Assembly: GCA_021160565.1 (NCBI GenBank)
Contig: JAGHCG010000258.1
Coordinates: 1-7,936 of the forward strand
DNA: 7,936 nucleotides
Reading direction: 5' to 3'
Source: a bacterium
Lineage (GTDB): Bacteria > Ratteibacteria > UBA8468 > B48-G9 > JAFGKM01
Numbering within the stretch: position 1 is the first letter of the stretch; every line of letters starts with the position of its first letter. Shown here in pieces: positions 1-7,637 of this stretch. A program made the position numbers and the translations under genes. Under the pieces are notes generated by a model, which saw only the letters and a program-made list of their open reading frames with translations, was not told the DNA's origin and did no database searches.

Positions 1-69
1 GAAATTATTAAAAAGAAATGGTGGTTTCTTTGTGTTTTGGTTTTATTCTTTTTTATTCAGGGTAAGGAA
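1..69 (+). other. Sec-type signal peptide of the plus-strand gene, start codon upstream of the window
   Basis: Reading frame 1 from the first base gives EIIKKKWWFLCVLVLFFFIQ followed by GKETEC. That is a lysine-rich n-region, a hydrophobic core of about 14 residues and then a polar stretch, as in a Sec signal peptide. The first in-frame start-type codon in the window, TTG at 37-39, lies inside the hydrophobic core and would remove the positive n-region, so it is unlikely to be the true start. No ATG occurs in frame; the ATG at 18-20 is in another frame. The true start is probably a few codons to the left of base 1. A Cys follows at 76-78, but the residues before it (ETE) do not form a lipobox, so a lipoprotein is not favoured. 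Confidence 0.75.
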
Positions 70-3000
70 ACAGAATGTAAAGAAGAAAGTAAGAAGATTT
101 TACTTGGAATTGGAGTGGTGGATGGAGAGAAATATAATGTGGAATTCAGAAGATATAATCGGTTAATGCCTCTTTATAAAAAAAATAATATTGAACCAGT
201 CCTTTTCAACAGTTTGATTTTTTTCCGAAGTAATTTATCAGAAAACGCAATATACAATTCAATTTCCAGATTTCATGTAATTCATCTCACAACAACTCCT
301 GAAGGGGTGGGTGTAGTTTTCGATGAAGGAAAAAAAGAGTATGCAAAAAGAGTGGGAAAAGCACTTAAAAAATTTGTGGAAGAGGGAGGAGGGCTTTTTA
401 TTCAGATAAGACCTGTTAGATATCCAAATGGAAAAGATGAGGAATACTGGAATGAAGTTTTTAAAGTGTTTGGAATAAAAATTTTGCATGAAGGAGTTTT
501 TGATAAAACGCGTCAGTATGAAGGAAAAACTTTAAGGAAAGCTCTGTTTTTCTACACTCAGAATATAAAGTCTCATCCGGTGACTGAGGGTGTGAGATGT
601 CTTTATCTTCCTTTACATGATTATTATCCAGGTCCTGGTATTACTGCTTTAAAATATTCTGATGAGTGGAAAATAATTGTAAGAGGGGAAAAGGAAGCAA
701 AATCTTACAGGTCTGGACTTGGAGGAAATCCGAATGTTCTTAATCTGGACAATCCAGGAACCTATTCCTCAGAACCACCGGTGGTTGGAATAAGAGAATT
801 GGGGAAGGGAAGAATAGTTGTTTTTCCAATTTCTCCACTTTTCACAGGTTTAAATTACCTCAATCCTCTCTGGGAAAATACAGTTGAAGAGAGGGGAGAC
901 CCGTTATCAGGAAGACCGAGTGATGTAATGAGATTGTTGATGAATTCATACAGATGGCTTGGAGAAAATGCTTTAAAGATAGGAAAATTTGGAACTTACA
1001 AGTTGAAACCTTACAGGAGAGTGTCTTTCCCGAAGAAAGTCAACTGGGATAAAAGAAATTTCAGTCAACCAGGAGAAAAATGGGGAGTAAAAGGAATTGT
1101 TGGAATTCACACATCTTATACAGACGGGAAAGGAACAGTTTTTGAATATGTTGAAGAAGCGAAAAAGAATGGTCTTTCTTTTATTGTTTTTACTGAACCG
1201 CTTGAACTTTTAACTCCTGAAGAATTTGAAAAATTGAAGAATGATTGTAAGAAGGTAAATGAAAAAGAAGATTTTTATGCATGTCCTGGTATTGAACTTA
1301 CAGATGGAGCGGGAATTAGATGGGTAATGGTTGGAGAAAGATTGAAATACCCGCCTGATAAATTTAAAAGTGGAAAATATACCTATATTCAATGGGACGG
1401 TAAGAGAGTAAATCATTATGGTCAGTACAGTATGTACTGTGGATTTCCTCAAAGTGGAGTGATTGATTACAATCAGTTAAAAAAAGCAGGAGGATATCCT
1501 GAAAATCAGCACTGGTTTTTCTTATATATTCCTCTTGCTTATGATAAAGATAGATTGATTGCGGACAATTACAACCAGTGGCTTTCAGCTTTAAGAGACC
1601 TGAGGTGGACATCAATAATTTCTTTTACAAGGATTAGAAAACCATCTGATGTGAAAATAGCAACTGAAACATGTATTACCATATTTAAAGATTTAAACTC
1701 AGTGAAAAATTCTTTAAATAGAAGATGTGCTCCATACTGGATAGCAAAAATAGGCCATCAGCAGGTAAGTCAGGGACCAGTTATTACTCAATGGGAAAGT
1801 ATAAATGACCAGATGGAAAATAACTGGAGATATACAAGAGGAGCACAGAGGGTCAAACTTAAATTTGAAGTCAGGTCAGATGCTGGAATAAAAGAAGTTA
1901 TTATTCATGATGCGGATTATGGAGTGATAAGAAGGTTTATTGCAAAAGGAGAAAAAAAGTTTTCAAAAGAATTTGAACTTGTTCATGATAAACAGCATTA
2001 CCTTACTCTGGAAGTAGTGGATAATAAAAATAAAAGAGGTTTTTCCCATTATATTTTCATTTATTCTTATAAGCAGGGACTTTTCAGATGTGGAGATAAC
2101 CTGAATATTCTTGGTCCTCTGGGTTTCTGGTGGCATCCTGATAGAAATGAGATGTTACCTCTTGGGAAAAGTTTCAGAAATGGTGGAAAATTTGCATTGA
2201 GAGGATGGGATACTGCTGATCCTGCACTTGGTGTTCCGAAACCTTCTGATATGCCATGTGAGGCAATAAGAATAAAAGGGATTGGGTGGTATCCTGATTT
2301 ATACAAACTCAATAAATTTGTGGGAAAGATTATGAATGTAAATCTGGCAAGTTATAATATTCAGATTGTTTCAATGAAAATGGACCATCTTGTTCCAATG
2401 CATGATAGGAAAGAAAGACCTACTCCCTCCTATGCTTCACTTCCTTTAAATCAGGGAGAACTTGAATATTTTGAAAGAGTTCACAAAATGATTGCTCCTG
2501 CAGATAGAGTTGATTTTTATATTCAGTGGAATTACAGGAGATACAGAGAATCAATAGAAAATTATGAGGGTTCTTTTGTATGGCATGAAGGATATATCAA
2601 AATAAAAAAAGATATAACTCTTGAAGGAGAAGTTCCCATTCCTCTGTTGAGATTACGAACTCCCTTTGACCCTGAAAGAGGATTTGGGGATATGCTTATT
2701 GTTACTGAACCTGAAAAAACAAGAGTGGTACGTCTTGATAAAATACACAGGAAGGAGAGAGTAAAAGGAAGAATTCGTAAAGGTGGATATATTTCATGGA
2801 TGCCAACCATTCTTGGATATACAGCAGTTTTTATTCCTGAAGATAAGGAAAAAGAAGAATGGAGATATGAGGGAACAATGCCGGGATGGATATGGGTGGG
2901 AATAGGAAGAAATGGAGAAAAGATTAAAAAAGGTACTGTTCTTAAATACAAATTCCTTTATGGTATTTTTGCAGAAAAAAAGCCGGGTAATGATGTCCTT

Positions 3001-3543
3001 GAAGATACATTGAAAAAATTGAATTTAAATGGAAAGAGAGATGGGTATCCGGTAAAGATGGAAAAAGGTTTCTGTGAGGATATGACTTTCTTCTTTACAG
3101 CAAAAGCAGAGGACAATGAAGCAGTATTTACACTTGGTCCGGCTGATATGATAATAGATTTACCAATAAGAGTGAAAGGGCTGGATGATAATGGATGTGC
3201 AGCTGTTTATACCACAAATAGACCTTGGTTCAGATTTGTTTCAGTTGTTGATAATACCGCATATTTTCAGGAACCAATTGAAAGGAAAAATAGAATATGG
3301 GTTGGGAATATATTTGTGAGTGAGAATAAAAATGTAAAGATAACAGTGATAGTGGATGGGCAGAATGAAGGGAAAAATCCTTTTCTGGAAATTCATAATC
3401 CCACTTCAGAAAAAATAAAGACAAGAGTTTATTCACCTGAAAATACACCTTTCTTTGGAGGAATGAATTTTGAAGTTGTTCTGCCACCAGGAGATAGTGT
3501 TTTTTATGAAATTAAAAACAAAAAGGTATTCGTTAAAAAATAA
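1..3543 (+). CDS. Large secreted protein: GATase/ThuA-like domain + degenerate PHP-like domain + beta-rich C-terminus (5' end outside window)
   Basis: The frame is open from base 1 to the TAA at 3541-3543, at least 1180 codons. Residues are numbered here from the TTG at 37. The N-terminus reads as a signal peptide, so the protein is probably extracytoplasmic. Residues about 25-325 look like a class I glutamine-amidotransferase/ThuA-like fold (FHVIHLTT, FVEEGGGLFIQ at about 113-123, SHPVTEGV, GKGRIVVFP), with no nucleophile Cys visible. Residues about 345-560 resemble a PHP phosphoesterase domain (GIHTSYTDG with H358 and D363; FIVFTEP at about 382-388; PGIELTDG with E420), but most metal-binding His are missing. 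Residues about 600-690 form an Ig-like beta domain (KFEVRSDAGIKEV, ELVHDKQHYLTLEV). The remaining 470 or so residues are beta-rich and unassigned, possibly a galactose-mutarotase-like sandwich. The substrate is unknown; a role in glycan processing is inferred from the glycosidase-like genes opposite. The gene is intact apart from its missing start. I am confident it is real and only moderately confident about the domains. Confidence 0.9.
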   Translation, partial: EIIKKKWWFLCVLVLFFFIQGKETECKEESKKILLGIGVVDGEKYNVEFRRYNRLMPLYKKNNIEPVLFNSLIFFRSNLSENAIYNSISRFHVIHLTTTPEGVGVVFDEGKKEYAKRVGKALKKFVEEGGGLFIQIRPVRYPNGKDEEYWNEVFKVFGIKILHEGVFDKTRQYEGKTLRKALFFYTQNIKSHPVTEGVRCLYLPLHDYYPGPGITALKYSDEWKIIVRGEKEAKSYRSGLGGNPNVLNLDNPGTYSSEPPVVGIRELGKGRIVVFPISPLFTGLNYLNPLWENTVEERGDPLSGRPSDVMRLLMNSYRWLGENALKIGKFGTYKLKPYRRVSFPKKVNWDKRNFSQPGEKWGVKGIVGIHTSYTDGKGTVFEYVEEAKKNGLSFIVFTEPLELLTPEEFEKLKNDCKKVNEKEDFYACPGIELTDGAGIRWVMVGERLKYPPDKFKSGKYTYIQWDGKRVNHYGQYSMYCGFPQSGVIDYNQLKKAGGYPENQHWFFLYIPLAYDKDRLIADNYNQWLSALRDLRWTSIISFTRIRKPSDVKIATETCITIFKDLNSVKNSLNRRCAPYWIAKIGHQQVSQGPVITQWESINDQMENNWRYTRGAQRVKLKFEVRSDAGIKEVIIHDADYGVIRRFIAKGEKKFSKEFELVHDKQHYLTLEVVDNKNKRGFSHYIFIYSYKQGLFRCGDNLNILGPLGFWWHPDRNEMLPLGKSFRNGGKFALRGWDTADPALGVPKPSDMPCEAIRIKGIGWYPDLYKLNKFVGKIMNVNLASYNIQIVSMKMDHLVPMHDRKERPTPSYASLPLNQGELEYFERVHKMIAPADRVDFYIQWNYRRYRESIENYEGSFVWHEGYIKIKKDITLEGEVPIPLLRLRTPFDPERGFGDMLIVTEPEKTRVVRLDKIHRKERVKGRIRKGGYISWMPTILGYTAVFIPEDKEKEEWRYEGTMPGWIWVGIGRNGEKIKKGTVLKYKFLYGIFAEKKPGNDVLEDTLKKLNLNGKRDGYPVKMEKGFCEDMTFFFTAKAEDNEAVFTLGPADMIIDLPIRVKGLDDNGCAAVYTTNRPWFRFVSVVDNTAYFQEPIERKNRIWVGNIFVSENKNVKITVIVDGQNEGKNPFLEIHNPTSEKIKTRVYSPENTPFFGGMNFEVVLPPGDSVFYEIKNKKVFVKK

Positions 3544-3545
3544 AA

Positions 3546-6500
3546 TTACCACATTTCAGGTGTATAAGGATGAACAAAATTCTCAACCCACTGGTAAGGG
3601 TAAAGGTCTGTTATTTTTCCGTGATGTGAAAGTCCAGGTCCTTCTTTTAAACTTCCTCCCTGATTTATTATCAGTGCACTTTTTACCCATGCAATTTTTC
3701 TTTTCATCCAGTTGGTTTTAAAATCGTTCTCATCAAATGTAAACTCAAAAATTCCCTTTTCTTTATTGAATCTTATAACTTCTGCCATTGATATTTCTGG
3801 CAGTTTCTCCCAGGTTTTAAAAACAGGAATTTCAAATTCAGGTAATTTTCTTGTAATCCAGTTATCTTTATAAATACTCTCTCTTATAAACAAATCTCCG
3901 TAGGTAATTCCCCATCCATATTTTCCATCTGGTTTGGCACACCTGAATACATTTTTTCTTTTTATAATCCCTTTTTCTGGTTTTAAAATTTTATTTTTTG
4001 TTGGGTCAGGAGGAGGAACAGTTAACATATATCTGAAAAGGTTATCAACTATAATGGTGGCAACAGGGTCTTTTCCATATCTATTGGTAACATCAAGTTG
4101 ACAGAAGATAATTCTTCCCTTACCTTTTGTCACTTCTAAAAGTGGAGTTTCCATAAGGTCAAATCCACAAACAAGAAGAGGTCTTGCAGAACCAACCTGT
4201 GGCCTTATCAGTGTTTTTGTTGCCACACAATTGATTGAGTTTACATGCCATAATCTATCTGGGAATTCAAAATCATTTATTGAAGGCGGTCTTTCCATTC
4301 CAGGTGTCAAATTACTTTCTCCTGACCAGTAAGTAAAATCAGAGGGTTTTAATCCTTCAAGTACAGGATGACCTTTTGCTGAAATGAAAACCTGTCTTGG
4401 TCTTGTTTCTTCTGTATTAATACCGAAAATATTGGGAAGGTCTTGCTCAAATACAATAACATTCAATCCCTCTTCAATTAATTTATCAAGATTTATTTCT
4501 TCAAGTAATCTCAAATTCTGTTGTAAATCATCATTTCTTGTTCTTAAGGTAAACCTGGGAATTATGAGTAAATCTCCTGGTTTTGGAATTCCCTCTTTTA
4601 CTTCCTTTCTGCTCCTGTCAATTGCCCTCACTGCTTTTGGTCCATATCCCATATAATTAAATGTTTTCAATCCCTTTATCAATTTTGCCTCTATTCCTGC
4701 TTTTTCAAGTAATTCTTTATTTTCTTTGTTAATAAGGAAGTGTCTTCTCTCATGTACTCTCTCATCGCTTATATTGAGTGTCCATATTGTTTTATCTGTC
4801 TTAATTTTCTTTATTTTATGTTCAGGAAATACAGTTATAGAAAAAGTATCTTCAAGAATTCCTGGTTTATTTGCGTGAAGTTTAACCTTTATTTCAAAAT
4901 CAGTCCTTTCATTTACTTGGGGTGCAACCATTTCAATTTGGAATTGAGTGTAATTTCTGCTTCCCGGCTGAACCACTCCTTTTATTCTCCCTTTTGCATA
5001 TACCTTGTTTCCTTTTGTAAGTTTCCATTCACCATTTACTTTCACTTCCTCTTCATAGTCGTTTAATACAATAATTGCCTTTCTGATTTTTGCTCCAGAG
5101 TAATAAAGATGGTCTTTTCTATAAAATTCTCCATCAGGCCCACCAATATAAACAAACAGAGGAGTTAAAACTTTTCTGTAAACTTCTCCAGCAGGTAATA
5201 TTTTCCTTTTGCCGAGTATTGGCTGAGAGGTTGGCCTGACAACTCTGCTTAATCCGGGTCTTCTCGGGTCTTTTGCTTCTGAAAATCCAAAAATTGCTTC
5301 AGGAGAATTGTCTTGTGGAAGTTGGAAACAATCACTGTTAAATATACAGTGTCCACTGTGAAGAATTCCAAAAGTTCTCCAGTTTTTCACTCTTTCAAAA
5401 AGATTTCTTGCGACAAGTTTCTGAACAGAAGGAAGAGTTCTGTGAACAGAGTAGGGCATACTTCCCCATTTTTCAATAATTTCATCTGTATCCCACAGAT
5501 ATGCTTCTTCTCCAAAATATCTTGCAGCATCTTCCAGATGAATTTTGGGATATACATTTGTGTGAGGATGTTGAAAAGAAGTTCTTCTGATGTAATAATG
5601 TCCCTGAAATGGAACACCAAATTCAGTTGCCCATATTGGTTTGGGTCGACCACATTTTACCCAGTAATAGAAAAAAGTTGACCTTTCAAATTCATCAAGA
5701 TTATCACTTAAATAATATGTTATAAATTCAACAGGAGTATAAATACCACAGGGACCTGTTATAATTTTTGTAGGGTCAATATTTTTTATAAATGGAACCA
5801 CCTTATTTTTATAAATTTCCCATGCTTTTTTTGCTCTTTCAGGATTTCTGTTATTGGGAAAATAATCCCATGGTCTGAAATTCTGACCAGTATGTCCTGC
5901 ATAAAGAGTATTACTGCTCCATGGTGCAGATACATAATAAAGGAAGATTGAAGGATGTTGTCTTATTCTTTTTATTCTCTTTTCAAGATATTTTAAATTT
6001 TCAGAGTCTTCTGTCATATCCTTAACTTCTCCTTTTGGGTCCCATATATTTATTTTTATGAAGGGGTCCAATCTCACAGCAAGAAGATAGCCGATTTCAT
6101 CTGCAACTTCAAATCCCAGATCACTGTTTACTCTGAAATTTATGGAAAAACCAAATTTTTTCTGATTTTTCAGTACAGTTTCTATCTGTTCCCTCATTCC
6201 ACCAAGTCCACTCGCTATTGTATCTCCAGCAGCCCAGAGAGGAATTCCATTGAGAACAAATCTTCCATTTTCAATCCAGACCTCTCTAAATCCAAATCTT
6301 AAAGGAAGAGTTTTATCAATCAATTTTCCGTTTTTGTAAAGTTCCACTGTATAATAGTAAAGATTGGGATGTTCTCTTGACCATAATTTTGGATTTTCCC
6401 ATTTTTTTTCAACAGTTGAAAACCACTTTCCTTTTCTAAATTCTACTGTAGAAGTGGAAAATTCTTTCACGATTTTTTTCATATCTGAATTTTCTGAAAT

Positions 6501-7637
6501 TTTCACAACAATTTTTAAATTTTTCACAGCAAAAGGAGAGGGTGCTTTACCTTCTATCTCTGTAATTACTTTCTTCTTCCTGTAAGAGGTGATGAGAAAA
6601 GTATCTTCAATTCTTAAATTCTGTTTTGGATAACTTTTAAGCCACACATTTCCTTTAATCAAACCTGTTTTTACCTTTATTTCAATTTCCTCTCCTTTCT
6701 TTTTCACAGGTATTTTAATCTCATCATAAAATCTTTTTGCCTTTATTTCTGTTCTTTTTCCATTTATTTCCACCCATCCATCTTCTGAAAACTGATTTAA
6801 TTCAATGTAAACTTCTCTTTTTTCCCAGCCTTCGGGTGTCTTAACTTTTCTGTAATATTCGTAATTTTTTCTTCTTATGTAATCATCAGGAACTCTTGTC
6901 TTAAAATACAGAGATTTACTTCCATATGGTCTTGCTCCCCAGAAACCATTGAGGATTACTTTTCCTCTAAATCCATTATCAACAAAATATTTTTCTGGTA
7001 ACTCCCAATCTTTTTCTCCAGCAATTACCTCTTTCCAGGATCTTGCCTTTTTTGAAAATCTTATTGATTTTATAATTCCTTTATAATCTTTTCCGATGAA
7101 AACAGGAACATTTGCCTTATAACACTTTACCTTAAATGGTTTTGAAAATTTATCATCACAGAACAGGAAAATATAACCATTTTTACCCATTACACCAACT
7201 TTGTGCCATTCTCCTTCTCTTATGTAAATTGAACTGAAAAGCCAGCTTTTACCACTTGCCCAGAAACTCAAATATCCATTTTTTAAAGCAAGAGCATATC
7301 CCCCTCTTGGATTATAACTTTCAAATGAAATCAATCTTGCATAATTTCCTTTCTTATTTTTGAAAGGGTTTATATAAAGTTCAATTGTAAATTCATCAGG
7401 AAGATTGAAAATATCATTTTTTTCAAGAATAAGTGGATTACCTTTAAATTCAATACCATTCTCCGTTATTTTCCCTCTGTTCTCTCGGATTTTTATTTCA
7501 TTTCTGCATATGTCTTGAATACTTCCAGAAAAATCAATTAAAGAAATCGTAAATTTATCTTTCTGAAACAAATTTTCTGCAAATAGAGGAAAAATGATTA
7601 AAATAAAAAAGGTAGAGAAAATAATTATCTTTTTCAT
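3546..7637 (-). CDS. Exported multidomain GH2-like protein: LamG + GH2 sandwich/Ig/TIM barrel + GATase-like domain
   Basis: This is a complete 1363-residue gene with ATG at 7637 and TAA at 3548-3546. Residues 1-20 are a signal peptide (MKKIIIF... to PLFA, cleavage likely after A20). Residues about 30-205 look like a LamG/concanavalin-type lectin fold (FTIELYINP, GEWHKVGV, IKSIRFSKKARSW). Residues about 223-340 match the GH2 sugar-binding jelly roll and 343-450 the GH2 Ig-like domain (LWSREHPNLYYYTVEL). FGFREVWIENGRFVLNG at about 447-463 is the classic entry to the GH2 TIM barrel (about 475-800). In GH2 enzymes a HPS...NE segment carries the acid/base; here HPSIFLYYVSAPW (561-573) has Ala-Pro at that place. 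The likely nucleophile is E672 in KPIWATEFGVPF. A second beta domain (about 850-945), a GATase-like domain (about 953-1208, no catalytic Cys seen) and an unassigned C-terminal module ending HPYTPEMW follow. Known GH2 enzymes act on beta-galactosides, glucuronides or mannosides; the substrate cannot be told here, and activity is uncertain. It is coupled to the upstream propeller gene. Confidence 0.93.
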   Translation of the reverse strand: MKKIIIFSTFFILIIFPLFAENLFQKDKFTISLIDFSGSIQDICRNEIKIRENRGKITENGIEFKGNPLILEKNDIFNLPDEFTIELYINPFKNKKGNYARLISFESYNPRGGYALALKNGYLSFWASGKSWLFSSIYIREGEWHKVGVMGKNGYIFLFCDDKFSKPFKVKCYKANVPVFIGKDYKGIIKSIRFSKKARSWKEVIAGEKDWELPEKYFVDNGFRGKVILNGFWGARPYGSKSLYFKTRVPDDYIRRKNYEYYRKVKTPEGWEKREVYIELNQFSEDGWVEINGKRTEIKAKRFYDEIKIPVKKKGEEIEIKVKTGLIKGNVWLKSYPKQNLRIEDTFLITSYRKKKVITEIEGKAPSPFAVKNLKIVVKISENSDMKKIVKEFSTSTVEFRKGKWFSTVEKKWENPKLWSREHPNLYYYTVELYKNGKLIDKTLPLRFGFREVWIENGRFVLNGIPLWAAGDTIASGLGGMREQIETVLKNQKKFGFSINFRVNSDLGFEVADEIGYLLAVRLDPFIKINIWDPKGEVKDMTEDSENLKYLEKRIKRIRQHPSIFLYYVSAPWSSNTLYAGHTGQNFRPWDYFPNNRNPERAKKAWEIYKNKVVPFIKNIDPTKIITGPCGIYTPVEFITYYLSDNLDEFERSTFFYYWVKCGRPKPIWATEFGVPFQGHYYIRRTSFQHPHTNVYPKIHLEDAARYFGEEAYLWDTDEIIEKWGSMPYSVHRTLPSVQKLVARNLFERVKNWRTFGILHSGHCIFNSDCFQLPQDNSPEAIFGFSEAKDPRRPGLSRVVRPTSQPILGKRKILPAGEVYRKVLTPLFVYIGGPDGEFYRKDHLYYSGAKIRKAIIVLNDYEEEVKVNGEWKLTKGNKVYAKGRIKGVVQPGSRNYTQFQIEMVAPQVNERTDFEIKVKLHANKPGILEDTFSITVFPEHKIKKIKTDKTIWTLNISDERVHERRHFLINKENKELLEKAGIEAKLIKGLKTFNYMGYGPKAVRAIDRSRKEVKEGIPKPGDLLIIPRFTLRTRNDDLQQNLRLLEEINLDKLIEEGLNVIVFEQDLPNIFGINTEETRPRQVFISAKGHPVLEGLKPSDFTYWSGESNLTPGMERPPSINDFEFPDRLWHVNSINCVATKTLIRPQVGSARPLLVCGFDLMETPLLEVTKGKGRIIFCQLDVTNRYGKDPVATIIVDNLFRYMLTVPPPDPTKNKILKPEKGIIKRKNVFRCAKPDGKYGWGITYGDLFIRESIYKDNWITRKLPEFEIPVFKTWEKLPEISMAEVIRFNKEKGIFEFTFDENDFKTNWMKRKIAWVKSALIINQGGSLKEGPGLSHHGKITDLYPYQWVENFVHPYTPEMW
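7578..7637 (-). other. Signal peptide of the GH2-like protein (residues 1-20)
   Basis: MKKIIIFSTFFILIIFPLFA is a short, textbook Sec signal peptide: two Lys, a long run of Ile/Phe/Leu, then a Pro and a small residue before the predicted cut after A20 (next residues EN). No Cys follows, so it is not a lipoprotein. The LamG-type domain begins soon after. The protein therefore acts in the periplasm or outside the cell. Confidence 0.85.
7634..7637 (-). other. ATGA stop-start overlap coupling the two minus-strand genes
   Basis: The ATG of the GH2-like gene (7637-7635) and the TGA of the propeller-type gene (7636-7634) share two bases, giving ATGA. Such overlaps are typical of co-transcribed, translationally coupled genes, so the two proteins are expected to be made together from one message whose promoter is to the right of the window. 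Confidence 0.9.

Noticed and set aside
18..20. ATG near the left edge as the start of the plus-strand gene
   Set aside because: It lies in a different reading frame (frame 3) from the gene (frame 1).
76..78. Cys after the plus-strand leader as a lipoprotein attachment site
   Set aside because: The preceding residues are E-T-E, not a Leu-small-small lipobox, and the Cys lies about six residues beyond the hydrophobic core.
2562..2951. Minus-strand open frame of 129 codons inside the plus-strand gene
   Set aside because: It is antisense to a well-supported coding region, has a composition of reversed codons (Ser/Pro/Phe-rich) and no recognisable domain or ribosome binding site.
3525..3550. GGTA...TACC inverted repeat around the convergent stop codons as a possible bidirectional terminator
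   Set aside because: Only about four to five base pairs, AT-rich, with a loop of nearly 20 bases; too weak to call a terminator.
5313..5681. Plus-strand open frame of 122 codons inside the GH2-like gene
   Set aside because: It is a shadow of the barrel-coding region in the opposite strand, with low-complexity Ser/Phe/Cys-rich translation and no supporting features.
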